A stretch of DNA of 64,000 bases from Odobenus rosmarus divergens (lineage: Eukaryota; Chordata; Mammalia; Carnivora; Odobenidae). The stretch's first letter is position 1. Every line of letters starts with the position of its first letter. Location of the stretch: the NCBI RefSeq assembly GCF_000321225.1, contig NW_004450561.1, positions 1,341,189 through 1,405,188 on the forward strand, read 5' to 3'. The notes below the pieces were generated by a model. It was not told the DNA's origin and made no database searches. It saw nothing but the letters and a program-made list of their open reading frames with translations. Of the stretch, positions 1 through 12,982 are shown in pieces. The position numbers and the translations under genes are program-made.

Positions 1-658
1 AACTGTTTTTTGTGTGTGTGTGTCAGAAACTTTCTCTTTTTATCCTTTTCTCTATAAATAATTGTGATTCTCAAAGGAGATTACTTTTTTTACTCACATT
101 TCATAAGCTGCATAATATTCTACCTAACATAATTTTTCAACTCTTGATCTATTGTTGAAAATTAAAGTTGTTCAGAATATTTTGTTACATTGTTTATGAA
201 CTCCTTCCCCCATAAATATTTGCATTTCTGAATATTTCTTTGTAGAGATTCTCATAACAATTAGAGAGACAAATAATACGAAAACTTAAAGCTCCTAACT
301 TGTATTGTCAAATAACTTTCTAAAAAGGTAGACCTTTAACTCTTGAGTATAGCTAGAATGTAAGGTGTTCTGTGGTATAAGTTGCAAATCCACTTTTTTT
401 CTTTCTCAAATAGCTTTTCCAATTTCATTTTTACAGGAATAATCTGAGTTCCCATTTGTTTATAACACCTTATCATATACACAATTTATTTTCCAGAGTA
501 TGTTTCAGGCCTTTTTTCTTCTGACCCATTTATGTTGGTAGTGATGGTGGTAGATAAATAACAAAATATTCTAATTATTATAGATTTAGACTTGACAGGA
601 TAATGTATACTCTCATCTGTGTCCCTTTTCAAAAAATATGAAATTATGCCTTATTTCT

Positions 659-841
659 TTTTTTTTAAAAGATTTTATTTATTTATTCATGAGAGATGGA
701 GAGAGAGAGAGAGAGAGAAGCAGAGGGAGAAGCAGGCTCCCAGGGAGCAGGGAGCCCGATGCGGAACTCGATCCCAGGACCCTGGGATCATGACCTGAGC
801 CGAAGGCAGACACTTAACCATCTGAGCCACCCAGGCGCCCC
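659..841 (-). mobile_element. Can-SINE (tRNA-derived), antisense
   Basis: Read on the minus strand it has the head GGGCGCCTGGGTGGCTCAGA, a CT-rich middle and an AATAAATAAAATC tail. It is flanked by the perfect 16-bp duplication ATTATGCCTTATTTCT at 643-658 and 842-857. It is full length and evidently young. Confidence 0.95.
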
Positions 842-2099
842 ATTATGCCTTATTTCTAAATGAGCATTATAATCACCTTTTCAATTTCCAAAATCAGCTC
901 CAGTAGGAATTTTTTTTTTAATTACTAAGTTTAATGTAATTGGGAATGAATTTAGTCTTTCTGCCTAGGATAATAATAATACAACTTTATAGGTATTTTT
1001 TTCTGTAGATTATACATTATATTTCTTGTCTAATTATTATTTATTGAAAGTTATTTTTGGAGAGGTATGGTTTCTACCTGACTCACTTATTTTTAAATTT
1101 TATTTGCAACTAATACTTGTGGATTTGGATTTAGGTATCTATGTTTTAGAACTTTTAGACTATATTTTGCAGTTAGAATTTGAAATTACAAAGAAAAACT
1201 CAGTTACTTAATTTTTATCATAAAAACATTTTAAAAAACTACCAATTATTTCACAAAACATCATTAATGATTTTTTAATGTTTGTTATCATTTATGATAT
1301 TTGTTATTTGGGAAAATTATAATTTTATTTGTGGTAATATTATTAAGATTTTGTAAATGTCCACATTTAGTTAAATGAGTAGTTTAGAGTTTTTAACAAT
1401 TCTTACTCTATTCACTACAACTAAAGTTATACACTAATGAAAATTTTTATCAGAAGTAAAATACCTTTATATAAAATATTTCTTTACTTTGGAATAAGCA
1501 TGTTTAAGAATATTTCATTACGAAATAATATTATGATTTATTATTACTTTGAAATAAGTTATTTAACATAAATACAGTATTAGATTTATGCTTTGTTTAT
1601 GATAGCGATTAAAACTTGGGAGTGCATTTAACTGTATAGTCTCATTTATAAGTGGCATTTCATCAGAGTAGTTGGTGTTTTTCCAATCCTGTTTCCAGCT
1701 CAGATTTTGCATATTTGTTTCAACAGACATTTCCTGAGAATTAAAAAAAAATGCATAGTATCTTTGTCCTGAAATTGAGGAAGAGGAAACTGTTAATAGT
1801 TTGTAAACTTATTTGAGTTCAGAGGATATACCTGTTGAAATGGACTGGTGATTTACATACAACTATACAACATGGTATATATAACCTATTTATGAGTACA
1901 TTTTTCAGACATGTATTATTATGTAAAAGTAGCCTTTCAATTTTAGCTGGAAAGTGACAAGCAATAAATTTGGTATTTATAATAAAATTAATTACAATTG
2001 TTAAATTATTTTAATCAGCATTCTGAAGTACATATTCCATTTAGTCTTTTCCAACTTATAATTTCGTTTTCTTTCAACCATAGTATACAGCCTTTATTA

Positions 2100-2800
2100 A
2101 TTAATACTTACATTAAACAAATATTTAATGAGCACTTACATACCCAGGTACTTGAAATGAAGCAAAAAAATAGGACCTGTAGGGCACCTGGGTGGCTCAG
2201 TTGGTTAAGCATCTGCCTTCGGCTCTGGTCATGATCCCAACGTCCTGGGATTAAGTCCTGCATTGGGCTCCCTGCTCCCTCTGCCTCTCCCACCCCTCAT
2301 TCTTGCTCTCTCTTGCAAAAATAAATAAAATCGTTAAAAGCAAAAAAACAAAAACAAAAACAAAAAACTGGTCCTGTGAAAATCCCTGCTCCTATGAAAC
2401 TTACATTCTAATGGCCAAGAAAACCAATAAACAACTAAATTACTAACATTATTTGAGAAGGAGAAGGAAGCTTTGTAGGTAAACTGGATAGGAAAGATCT
2501 GTCTCAGGACTGGTATTTGTGAAGAAATAAGCCATACAAAGATGATGGTTTTGGGGAAGGAGCATTCTAGCAAAAAAAGCTAGGGTTTGCAAGAAGGCCA
2601 GTGTAGCTGCAGCATACAGGGCAAACGGAGGGGGTGGAGGGGCGGCGGAGGGGAGGTTAAGATATAAAATAGGATATAAAATCGGAGAAGTAGGCAGTGG
2701 CCAGAACATGGGTGGCATTGTAAGCCCTAGTAAGGAGTTTGGATTTTATTCTAAATACGCGAGGACTCTGACCAGGAAAATGATGTGGGCTTCTTTTTTC
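2100..2800 (-). repeat. L2 LINE fragment, antisense, split by a SINE
   Basis: The left part resembles the complement of the L2 3' end (AATATTTAATGAGCACTTAC). After the SINE the typical L2 complement resumes (AGGCCAGTGTAGCTGCAGC; AGGAGTTTGGATTTTATTCT). The assignment rests on recalled consensus features. Confidence 0.65.
2182..2367 (+). mobile_element. Can-SINE
   Basis: The head GGGCACCTGGGTGGCTCAGT is followed by the tRNA-like body, a CT-rich middle and a long (CAAAAA)n tail. The flanks TAGGACCTGT and CTGGTCCTGT look like a diverged target duplication. It is inserted into an ancient antisense L2 that continues on both sides. Confidence 0.93.
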
Positions 2801-3029
2801 AAAACATAATAAAGACAGACACAGTTAAATGACTTACATTGCCAGATACCCAGACCCATTGAGACGGTGTGGTATTGCTGCAGGGATAGCCCAATAGAAT
2901 AGAAAAATTTGTTCAATAAAGAGACCAGGTACAAACTCCAACTATATAGTTAGTTCATTTGTGACAAAGGTGACCCTGTAGTGCAGTTGTGAAAATATAG
3001 TCTAGGTTAATTGAGTAACCAAATACGAA

Positions 3030-4200
3030 AAAATATATATGTTGGCTCCCACCTCACACTATTGTCAAAAACCAATTACAGATAGATTGGTAATATAAAT
3101 GTCAATGATAAGAAAATAAGGGTGTTGGGAAAAAACACAGGACATCTTTATGACCTTAAAGTATGTAAATGTTTCTGAAGTAGGACATAAGCTCTAACCA
3201 TAAAGGAGAAAATGACATATTTGGACCATTACTAAAATTAAGAATTTCTGTTCATCAATAGATATCATTAACAGAATAAGCAGAGAAGCCAAAAAAGAAG
3301 GACATATATTTGCAATACATATATCTGATGAGGACTTATATTTAGAGTATGCATAAAATGCTTTTAAATCGAAAAGAAAAAGCTATAACCTAGTAAAAAA
3401 TGGGCCAAACTACTGAATAGGAATTTCATAAAAGAGAATATCCTAATGGTCAATAAACTCCTTAAAAGAGGGCAAATCCATAAGTTATGATACCACTGTA
3501 CACCCACCAGAATGACTAAGGTGAAAAAGACTGACAAGCATATGGATTAACTATAAGTCTCATAAACTGCTAAGAGTGTCAATTGGTACAACACGTTGGA
3601 AAATCATTTGAGAGTATCTCATAAAGCTGAATGTACACTTATAATATGACCTAGCAATTCCATTCCTAGAACATACCAACAGAAATGTGTACCCATGTTC
3701 ACCAAAAAATATACAAAAACATTCACAATAACACTATTAGCAGTAGCCTTGAACTAGAAAGTGAGTACTTAAATGTTCATCAACAGTAGAGTGTAAAAAT
3801 CTATTCTATTAAACTCACATAGTGGGATACGTAGAGCAATAAGAATGAGTTAACTACAAATACAATGTGACTGAATCTTACAAATGCAATATTGAGACAA
3901 AGGAACTAGGCATAAAAGAGTTAATGCTATATGATTCCATTTATATGTAGCTCAAAATCAAACAACTAATCTCTGATAATGGCTGTCAGAGATAGTCAAT
4001 GGTTAGTTTGGGGGAGAGCAGGCAGTGCTGGAAGAGGGTGCAGTGGGACAACTTTTAATGCTCTATTTCTTGATCCGGATGCTGGTTACATGGATACATT
4101 TTTGAAAATTTAAGGTATACACTGATGGCTTTTCACTTTATGTACACATATATACATATCTCTAAGCATTAAAATGGCAAATAATATAACTTGTAGACAT
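3030..4200 (+). repeat. Old L1 fragment (3' part of ORF2 plus 3' UTR)
   Basis: Decayed L1 sense sequence with recognisable phrases: AATTCTGTTCATCAATAGA-like ORF2 text near 3244, CCTAGCAATTCCATTCCTAG near 3651, and a 3' region near 4080 (GCTGGTTACATGGATACAT). No long open frame remains. It appears to be an old mammalian L1M-type copy. Confidence 0.65.
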
Positions 4201-4777
4201 TTATAAATGTGAGAAGAGAAATACACAGACTTTGTAAAGTGTTCCAAAGAACAGCCATAATCTGTTTTTCTTTACAGATAAAGCATTGCAATAATTATCG
4301 GAAAGTAAATAACTTAACCAACACTTGTTTTTTCTTTTGTCATTCATTCTTTATCATGCTTTTAATAGAGGATGCATGTTCGTGATCTCATATTATTATA
4401 AAAATGTAAAATAACTGATCGAAGTATAAATACATACTGATAACTATATAGATTAGTAGCTTAAAAGTTTATATGCCTAATCTTTGAGCCCAGTCATTTG
4501 TTAGGTAACAACTTAAGAGTTTCTGTTTACAGATTTTATGAGTAAATTATAAATAATTGAGTTTGCCTGGCAATTGACTTCATCTAACAAACATAGGAGA
4601 GAAAGTAGATAATGTGCAATTATCATCAACTTTGAGTAATGCACATATAATAAAGAAATACTCTCTATAGTCAGTGTTTCAGGAAATTTCTTGAGGAGCA
4701 CCACCTGATTTTAGCAACGTTTAGACTTGGACATTTTTCCTTTAAATAAATACAAACTCAGACCTTACAATACATAG

Positions 4778-4817
4778 TTCCAGTTAACACATCATACATA
4801 GTCTGTGTTAACTGGAA
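4778..4817. repeat. Perfect 14-bp inverted repeat with 12-nt loop
   Basis: TTCCAGTTAACACA at 4778-4791 is exactly complementary to TGTGTTAACTGGAA at 4804-4817, with loop TCATACATAGTC. The RNA could fold as a stem-loop on either strand. I do not recognise a repeat family here. Confidence 0.85.
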
Positions 4818-4988
4818 TCCTAACGAGAGGCCCTGTGAACCAGCCAGTTTTCAAAATAATACCTAACACCGACATGAGGAATAAAATGAGAGTTTCTCTT
4901 GAGATTGTTTTCATAGCTTGAAGGTAACAAATATTGTTCATTTTTACTCTTCATTGGCCATTTGAGGAGTACTATTTAAAAGTTTGTA

Positions 4989-5246
4989 AATAAATAAATC
5001 TTTAAAAGGGGGGGGCGCCTGAGTGGCCCAGTACATAAAATGCCTGGCTCTTGTTTTTGGCTCAGGTCCTGATCTCTGGGTGGTGAGATCAAGGAGGCAT
5101 CTGGCTCTGTGCTCAGCGCAGTCTGCTCGAGTTTCTCCCTCTCCCTTTGCCCCTCCACCCTGCACATCAGCATGTGCTGTCTCTCTCTCTCTCTCTCTCT
5201 AAAACAAATAAATCTTTTAAATAAACAAATGAATAAACTTTTATTC
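4989..5246 (+). mobile_element. Can-SINE preceded by a stray SINE tail (dimer-like)
   Basis: The duplication AAGTTTGTA (4980-4988 and 5247-5255) encloses a SINE-tail-like AATAAATAAATCTTTAAAAG and then a whole SINE starting at about 5011 (GGGGGCGCCTGAGTGGCCCA). The body is diverged and the middle is a (CT)n run. The extra tail inside the duplication suggests a dimeric template or a truncated first unit. Confidence 0.8.
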
Positions 5247-5346
5247 AAGTTTGTAGACACATTGGAAAGAAGAGTTAAGTAGATGGTAAAGATAAAGGGG
5301 GAAGTTATTAGATATAAGTAGAAGCGTTAGTAACATGGAAACCTTG

Positions 5347-5517
5347 GGCGCCTGGGTGGCTCAGATAGTTAAGCATCTGCCTTCGGCTCAGGTCATGATC
5401 CCAGGGTCCTGGGATCGAGTCCCGCATTGGGCTCCCCGCTCCTTGGGAGCCTGCTTCTCCCTGTGCCTCTCTCTCTCTGTCTCTCATGAATAAATAAATA
5501 AAAAGTTTAAAAAAAAA
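5347..5517 (+). mobile_element. Can-SINE
   Basis: Head GGCGCCTGGGTGGCTCAGAT, body with CATGATCCCAGGGTCCTGGG, CT-rich middle and AATAAATAAATAAAAAG tail. It is flanked by the perfect 18-bp duplication AGTAACATGGAAACCTTG at 5329-5346 and 5518-5535, so it is a young insertion. Confidence 0.96.
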
Positions 5518-5549
5518 AGTAACATGGAAACCTTGATTTTAATTTGATA

Positions 5550-5661
5550 GTCTTTTTTTAAGTTTTAATATAAATTCCAGTTAGTTAACATACAGGGTTA
5601 TATTAGTTTCAAGTGTATGATATAGTGATTCAGCAATCCGATTCATCACCCAGTGCTCATG
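5550..5661 (-). mobile_element. Very short L1 3' end, antisense
   Basis: The L1 3' UTR complement includes AGTTAGTTAACATACAGGGT and CACCCAGTGCTCATGAT, preceded by a T-run (the reversed A-tail). The flanking ATTTGATA at 5542-5549 and 5662-5669 looks like its target duplication. Confidence 0.7.
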
Positions 5662-8465
5662 ATTTGATAACTCTTTTGAAAGAAAAAGACAAGGTACAAC
5701 TTAATGCCAGCAGTCACAAGAATACACACATTCCTTTATTCAGAATGAAAGAATGAATCTTAAACATTATCTATTTATAAATACATAATATCATAATTTT
5801 AAGCATTTTAACTCTTTAATATTATATTAGTAAGTCAGTGCTTGTCTTTTGGAGAATTACATTCTTTTATTTGACCTAAATATTTTGTTGTAATTATGTA
5901 AAATATTCATCTGTGAGTACATGTACATCATAACTGTGAACATATGTACCAGTTTTCCCTCATGGATATCATGCATGAAAAACTGTGTTTAATAGAGGTA
6001 ATATATAAAACTTGTATTTATTTATTTTAATAGTGACAAAATTCAGATAATGTGAGAGTCAGATCTATATGTTTTTGCCTATGTTTAAACTGATGACATA
6101 AACTTTTAGCTATATGATTTTGGTATAATATAATTTGTTTAGGTATTTACTGTGTAATTGATCCTGATTCTATGAATTTTTAAGTTTAAAGCTATTTTGC
6201 CTAGAATTTTAAAAATAAATGATTGACATTAATATTAATTTAGAGCTATCTTTTAAACATTTTAATTCTATATTGAATATTACATTAATAAATTATTAGG
6301 ATATTTTGGCTTAAAGCAATGCAATGATATCATATTATACTATTTCAGTAATGGCATTAGCTCTTCCAAAAGATTTACTAGTGGCAAATGCTTTCTGTTG
6401 TGTCTATATTAAGTGTAACTTAAGTGTAATTTACATATTGACATATTATGAACAGTCTCATAGTTTCAGAGTTGAACTTATCAAGCACAAGAACTGATGA
6501 ATTTGTAGTTTCTTTTAATAATAGTGTCATTTCTGGTTCCCCAATTAATGTTTGGGAATACTTTTCATTTGTTTCAGTGTATCAGTATTTTTACCTGACT
6601 TCCTATTAACAAGTAACATTTATAGAAGGGAGATGAAAATTCTAAAATATCTTAAATAACAGTGTACTTTTCTTTCATTGTTGGTGTTTTATTTCACAAG
6701 CAGCATTTTGTGTTCATTCATTGTTCAGAAGCACTGACATTTTCTTCTGGATTTATTGCCATTTACACTGGCTGTTCCCATAACAACAGGTTTTCTCATG
6801 CATGCTTCCAGATGATTTTTAAAAATCAGATTCCTTATTTTAATATGTTAATAATTTTTTAAAGTTTTGCCAAATGGTTAATCAAGTGTGTTCTGCTTTG
6901 TTCCAAAAAATTTAATGCCAATGGTAACATTTGAGACCTTTTTATACTGTCTTATTTCTAGAAAATTACTTGCTCTGTGTTAGTTTTCTAGCAAATTCCT
7001 TAAATAAAATCTTTAATTGAACATCTTTCATTAGACTTCACCAGAAGTAATTTGAATCTATTGAGTTTTAAAACGTAAAAGTAAAATGTCCTTCTTACTA
7101 AATGCTAAATCACTCTTGTAAGAGCATATAGGATCAGTTTCTGTTAATTGTTAAAATACAGAAGGCAAAGTGCAACAGAATATTATATAAAGTTCCCAGT
7201 GTCCTTTTTTGGTTTTACAGATGGAAAGTTTAGACCAATCTGTAATGTTTAGCCTTTGTATATACTTTTCTGGTTGTTGAAAGCAGTAGACTTTACTGAC
7301 TGGTGGACATTACATTAAATATTAGACATTTTAAAAGTATTTTTATGCACTTGAAAATTAGTTGTAGGTAAAATCATCCTGGAAGGAGAAAGTATAATTT
7401 AAAATTTCAATTATCATCTAATAGTTTGTAAATTGGAAGTAAAGAGTGTATTTGATGCTCTTCAAATAAAATCTGCTGACGAGAACTACACATACATATT
7501 ATTCTGCTTCATAAATCATGACATATCTAGAGAAAGTAAAACCACAATTTTAAGAACTTTGCTATTGGGTAAATACATTTATTATTATGTCATATTGTGT
7601 GCATACTATAGCTCTTTATAACCTTGAAAGCTTTTAATACATTTAGTTAGCAGTATGATGAAGTTTGACTATGGTATCATTTTATGTAATTAATATTACA
7701 TAATTTAAAACACTGGGAATTTAATAATTTAATTTCTTAATACATGCTATTTATTTTCACTTCCAAAATTTCATTATCTATATAGTTTATCCCCTGCATA
7801 AACATTCATAATGCTTATATGTCAAGGTATACTAATTGCCTATATTTATTTTGCTCATCTGATAGCAGTTATGGTGAATGAGATATGGTGGCAAGCAAAA
7901 TTTGCATTGCCTCATGCAAATTTTCCATGACTTCTGAGCACAAATTAGTCATTTGCAATTGGAAGAATCAATCAATTGTTGCACACAAAATATTAGCTTT
8001 ATTTAAATTTAAGGGAATATTGCAGAGTGAGAAATCTTAGAACTTGCACTAATGGCTATACATCATCTCAAATTTTGTGCAAAATATCATTTGATTTTAA
8101 ATCTGTTTTTATTTTTTTATTTTAGTTTTTATTTTTAAAAGTTGGGCATGTTTTACTTTGTAGCTTTACATTTTTCTTGCTGTTTTGATATCCTAGTTAA
8201 AGTGTCATTTATCTTTTCACAACGTTATAAAACAAAGGTTTTTTAACCTGGTCTGTAAAAAAATGCATCTTTATTTTCATTGACCTCTATCTGAAATTTA
8301 GGATTTCTGTCAATTATAAATTTAGACCACAAGGCACAGTATTATTAGTGGTACTGTGATATCAGTACCAATAGAAAATCAGATATTTTAATATCACATT
8401 ACAACTGTTGAAGGTAACTAGAAATGAATGTAATTCTGTCTTAGTTAATCTTTATTCAAAAAAAC

Positions 8466-8520
8466 AGGCAGTGAGCTGAATTTGGCCTGCAGGCTACAGT
8501 CCGCTGACCTCTGCTTTAGA
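8466..8520 (+). repeat. Possible hAT/MER5-type DNA transposon relic
   Basis: AATTTGGCCTGCAGGCTACA followed by GTCCGCTGACCTCTGCTT resembles the end of mammalian Charlie/MER5 elements. It is short and decayed, and the family is not certain. Confidence 0.4.
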
Positions 8521-8771
8521 CTGTTTTTCCTCAGAATCACTTTCTCCCCCAGTATCCCAGTTTTTGCTTTTTGCTCCTTTATAGCTAGAAGTACTTCTAT
8601 GAAAAAGTATGAAAAGCATTCCTAAATAACACAAATAATAGAACTGACTTTGCTTATTAGCTCACAACCTTGACCTTAAGTCTTAACTAAATATTTTGTG
8701 GAATTCTGGAATAAGTAGTTTCCCAATGTTATGAAGTAAAGTATATATTCAGATTTAAAGTTCAGTGTATT

Positions 8772-8919
8772 TTTTTTTTTTTTTTTTTTTGAGAGAGAGA
8801 GAGAAATTGAATCTTAAGCAGGCTCCCTGACACAGGGCTTGATCTCACGACCCTGAGATCATGACCTGAGCTGAAATCAAGAATTGGATGCTTAACCAAC
8901 TGAGCCACCCAGGCATCCC
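8772..8919 (-). mobile_element. Can-SINE, antisense, older subfamily
   Basis: A T-run, a GA run, then the complement of the tRNA-like body (CTTAACCAACTGAGCCACCC at the head). The flanking CAGTGTATT at 8763-8771 and 8920-8928 is the target duplication. The body carries CTCACGACCCTGAGATCATG, unlike most other copies here. Confidence 0.92.
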
Positions 8920-9562
8920 CAGTGTATTCTTTTTTAAGTGACTTTACGTTATATAGCCAAGAATATGGTCGTTGGAACAGAATGAAATCCTCCATGAAAA
9001 GGTGTTCTTTAGTCAAGCAAGTTTGAAAAATGCTAGTACTGTATTTCCCCCAAGAATTCATGATGTGCATTACTGAGTTAAATGTACAGAAAGCCAATAA
9101 ACAATTCTGTTTAATGATGTTTACACCTGTCCCATATTTACTACACTGCTAAACCATGAAAGCTTCTGTCAGTCAAACTTTCAGTCTTTATCTTCTTCCT
9201 TTCCTCCTTTCTCTCTCCCACACACACTTAAAAACCTATCAGTATAATTTGGGACATTCTTGTTTAAATAAATTAATACCCTATCTATAAACTCAGTATG
9301 AATGAATTAAAATATAAGATGTACTTGAAGGTGTAATCCAAATAGATTTATTATGTTTTAGTTATTGATTTTTATGTGGCTAAGAAAGTATACAAATAGA
9401 TGTGTATTGTTTCCTAAGTTTATTTTCTACGACTTCATCAAATAATGTAAAATAACCTTTTTTTGAGTATTAAGGATATTAGTTTACCATACTTTCTGTA
9501 CATCTGGGGAACTTAACTATGCATGTTGCTCAGAATTTTTGGTATTAGAAAACATTCTTTTA

Positions 9563-9731
9563 GGGCGCCTAGGTGGCTCAGTCGGTTAAGCAAGCGTCTG
9601 CCTTTGGCTCAAGTCATGATCCCAGGGTCCTGCTCCTCAAGGAGTCTGCTTCTCCCTCTCCCTCTGCCTACCACTCCCCCTGCTTGTGCTCTCTTTCTCT
9701 ATCAAATAAATAAATAAAATCTTTTAAAAAA
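9563..9731 (+). mobile_element. Can-SINE
   Basis: Head GGGCGCCTAGGTGGCTCAGT, body shortened around CAGGGTCCTGCTCCTCAAGG, CT-rich middle and AATAAATAAATAAAATC tail. The flanks ACATTCTTTTAG and AAATTCTGTTAG are an imperfect target duplication. Confidence 0.92.
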
Positions 9732-10030
9732 ATTCTGTTAGATAAAAATAAATCCTAGTGAGAAATTTTCTTTACTCCTTGATTTATTTAACAGTATTGG
9801 TTGAACATTTTAAATGTGCCAGATACCATGCTGGATGCTAGTTTCTTGAGACTTTTTTCTTAAAGAGGACATTATCAACTTAATTAAAAGTACATGTACA
9901 ACATAGTATGATGTTTTCTTATAGACTTTCTATTCTGAAAATATTATTTCCTTATATAATCTGTTTATTGATTCACTGAACCAATGATAATCAATGTGGT
10001 TTGTCCTATATGCCGTTTGAAAATTACATT

Positions 10031-10160
10031 TATTTAAAAAATACACTTATCATGGTGAGCTTTGAGTAATGTATGAATTGTTAAATCATTATGTTGTGTG
10101 CCTGAAATTAATATAATATTGTATGTCAACTATACTTCAATATAATAAGTAGTAAAAAAG
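10031..10160 (+). repeat. L1 3' end fragment (L1MA-like)
   Basis: Typical L1 3' UTR phrases such as ATCATGGTGAGCTTTGAGTA, CATTATGTTGTGTGCCTGAA and TATACTTCAATATAATAAG appear in sense. Only about 130 bp survive. Confidence 0.7.
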
Positions 10161-11967
10161 TTAAACTGTAATTTTGTCAAAATGATTTACAATCTTAATG
10201 AAAATGTGAAATAAATCTGTAACTGACATACAGTCTTATATTTTATGTTTAATTGAGCAGCAAGAAAGACTTTTAGTGAAATGTATTTGAAACCTTATGT
10301 CCACCATTTTGCCATTAGTTTGTTCATTTTCAGATAAAGCAGTGGAAGACTTTCTTCATGCTGACTCTTGATTTAGATGTTTTCACTTTATCCTTAATTC
10401 ATTTTTTCTTTTAAATACTACTCATCCTCTCTTCCAATATTTTTTATTTCTTTCTGCCAAGTATGTGCGAGCTTTTTAAAAGAAAATATGTGTCTTTGGC
10501 CTCTATAATTTTTAACTTTCCTTTTATTATTAGTTCACTTTACTCTTCATTTTTTATTTGCATACATAGATAATTTTATATTATTAACTGAGATCTTTCA
10601 GAAATTTCCTTGTATCCGGGAAATAAATATTCACAGTGATGTGAAAAGATTTGTGGTTAGAAAAGCTCTAATTGCTGGTTTGATCTAAGACCATAATAAT
10701 CCGATATCCTACTTGTGTTTGATGAGCACCAAGATTCAATAGAAATTTTTGTAACATACACAAAATTTGTAAATACTTAGGAAAATTATATACTAAGTCC
10801 TTAAGAATATTTCACTTTATGTTCAATTAAGAAAAGCAAAATATTATTTTTAGAAAGAAGGTAAGAATGCTATATTCATCTTTGTAAGAGAAACCAAACA
10901 GTAACCTTATTTCTTGCCAGTCAGTACCCTATTAGTTATTAATTAACGTATTATTAAATATGAACACATAGCTATTTGGTCTTGTTTCGCATAGAATTTT
11001 ATTCCTTTCACTAGGAATTCCTTCATCAGAGGAATGGATTTTCATCACAGATGTTTTGTGTGGTATTGTTAAGGTAGTACATTTATGGTAGTACACATTT
11101 ATGTGTTGGTTTTATTTCTAGGTCTTCTGTAGAGGTTAGCATGATGCCCATGTGGCTGTAGTATAATGGAAAACAGCAGAAAACATATTCTTGTTGAATA
11201 TGTTGCATGATTATTTAGAATAGTTTGACCTGACAAAGCCAAGAATATAGTGTGATTTTACTATGAGGTGAATCAAAGCTGCTTAAAAATGTATGTTTCC
11301 AAAGGATAGAATTCATGAAATTCAATAAAAATAATGAAATATGATGGTTAATCAAAGATTATTGTAGCATCTGTTATTTTACTATTAGTTTCAAAATTTA
11401 TTTTGGACAACTTCATAAAAAATGCTCTTTAAAAATTTGAATCAAGCTGGGATGGCTCTCTTTACCCACAATACTATAAAAAGCAGCCTAATGTGAACAA
11501 AAGACCGCGTAGCAGAAAACGCTTCAGTTAGCAATTCAGATCTGTTAACCACTCTGACAAGATTTGCAGAAATCATCAGACATGCCTTTTAGAGCCTAGT
11601 TTTGCCATTAATCTATTTTTTTAAGTTGATAAAATATGTATATTCCACTGAGGTATTCTTTTGCAGTCATCCCAGTTAAGTAGGTGTACCCCTTATTTGA
11701 GTGTTAAATAGGTTTCTTAAAGTTTGGAAATTGTGCTAAGCTCTTGTTTATTATAACATTAAAACAGATATAACTTATGATAAATCAATATTTAAGGGAC
11801 TTCACATGTCTAGTGGTATTCACTTTATCACATAGCAATCAGGATGTCCTTCAGTTAAGACATTGGGAACTGCTAGTTCAGACGTTCGTCACAACACTAA
11901 CTTGGAACTCTAAGGCCTCGCATATCACTGATATATACAGATAATCTCTTGCAACATGTCAAGTAGT

Positions 11968-12982
11968 TTTTTTTTTTTTTTTTTTTGCATGTAGAATTTT
12001 GGTTTTGGGGGTTTTTTATTTAAATTTTGTTAACATACACTGCAATATTGGTTTCTGGAGTAGAATTCAGTGATTCATCACTTACAACACTCAGTGCTCG
12101 TCACAGTAAATGCCCTCCTTAATACCCATCACCCATCTAATCTATCCCCCACCCACCTTCCTCCATCAATCCTGTTTGTCTCATTTTTTGTTTCCCTCTC
12201 TCCTTTTTTTCTTTTCCCTCTTACCATATGTTCATCTGTTTTCTTTCTCAAATTCCACATATGAGTGAGATCATATGGTATTTGTCTTTCTCTGACTGAC
12301 TTATTTCACTTAGCATAATACACTCCAGCTCCAACCATGTCCTTGCAAATGGCAAGATTTCATTCTTTTTGTTGACTGCATAATATTCCATTGTGTATAT
12401 ATACCACATCTTTATTCATCAGTCGATGGACATGTTTGTTGTCTCTGTTGTTGTCTCTCCATAGCTTGGCTATTGTTGATAATGCTGCTATAAACATTGG
12501 AGTGCATGTACCCCTTCTGTATTTTTGTATCCTTGGGTAAATACCTAGTAGTGCAATTGCTGGGTTGTAGAGTATTTGTAATTTTAACTTTGAGGAACCT
12601 CCAAACTGTTCTCCAGAGTGGCTGCACAGGTTTGCATTCCCACCAACAGCGTAAGAGGGTTCCCCTTTCTCCACGTCCTTGCCAAGACCTGTTGTTTCTT
12701 GTGTTGTTATTTTTTTTTTTTTTTAAGAGAGGGAGAAGGGTGGAATGGGGCAGAGGGGGGAGGAGTGAGAGAATCCCAAGCAGGCTCCAAGCCGAGTGCT
12801 GAGTCCAACATGGGGCTCCATCTCAGAACCCTGGGATCATGACCTGAGCAGAAATCAAGAGTCGGATGCTTAACCAACTGAGCCACCCAGGTGCCCCTCT
12901 TGTGTTGTTACTTTAGCCATTCTGACAGGTGTGAGGTGATATCTCATCATGGTTTTGATTTGTATTTCCCTGATGGGTGATG
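11968..12982 (-). mobile_element. L1 3' part, antisense, interrupted by a SINE
   Basis: On the minus strand this reads as the C-terminal end of L1 ORF2p (for example NPAIALLGIYPR and [17 protein letters not shown], near 12440-12600) followed by the 3' UTR. The A-tail appears as the T-run at 11968-11986. The ORF2 text continues right of 12898 after the nested SINE. The element is 5'-truncated near 12982 and is not coding-competent. Confidence 0.88.
12710..12897 (-). mobile_element. Can-SINE nested in L1, antisense
   Basis: A T-run and GA-rich middle are followed by the complemented head (CTTAACCAACTGAGCCACCC). A perfect 13-bp duplication TCTTGTGTTGTTA at 12697-12709 and 12898-12910 is copied from L1 sequence, proving the SINE inserted after the L1. 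Confidence 0.94.

Noticed and set aside
2182..2260. tRNA gene
   Set aside because: The tRNA-like head belongs to a Can-SINE; the same applies to the other copies. No free-standing tRNA fold was found.
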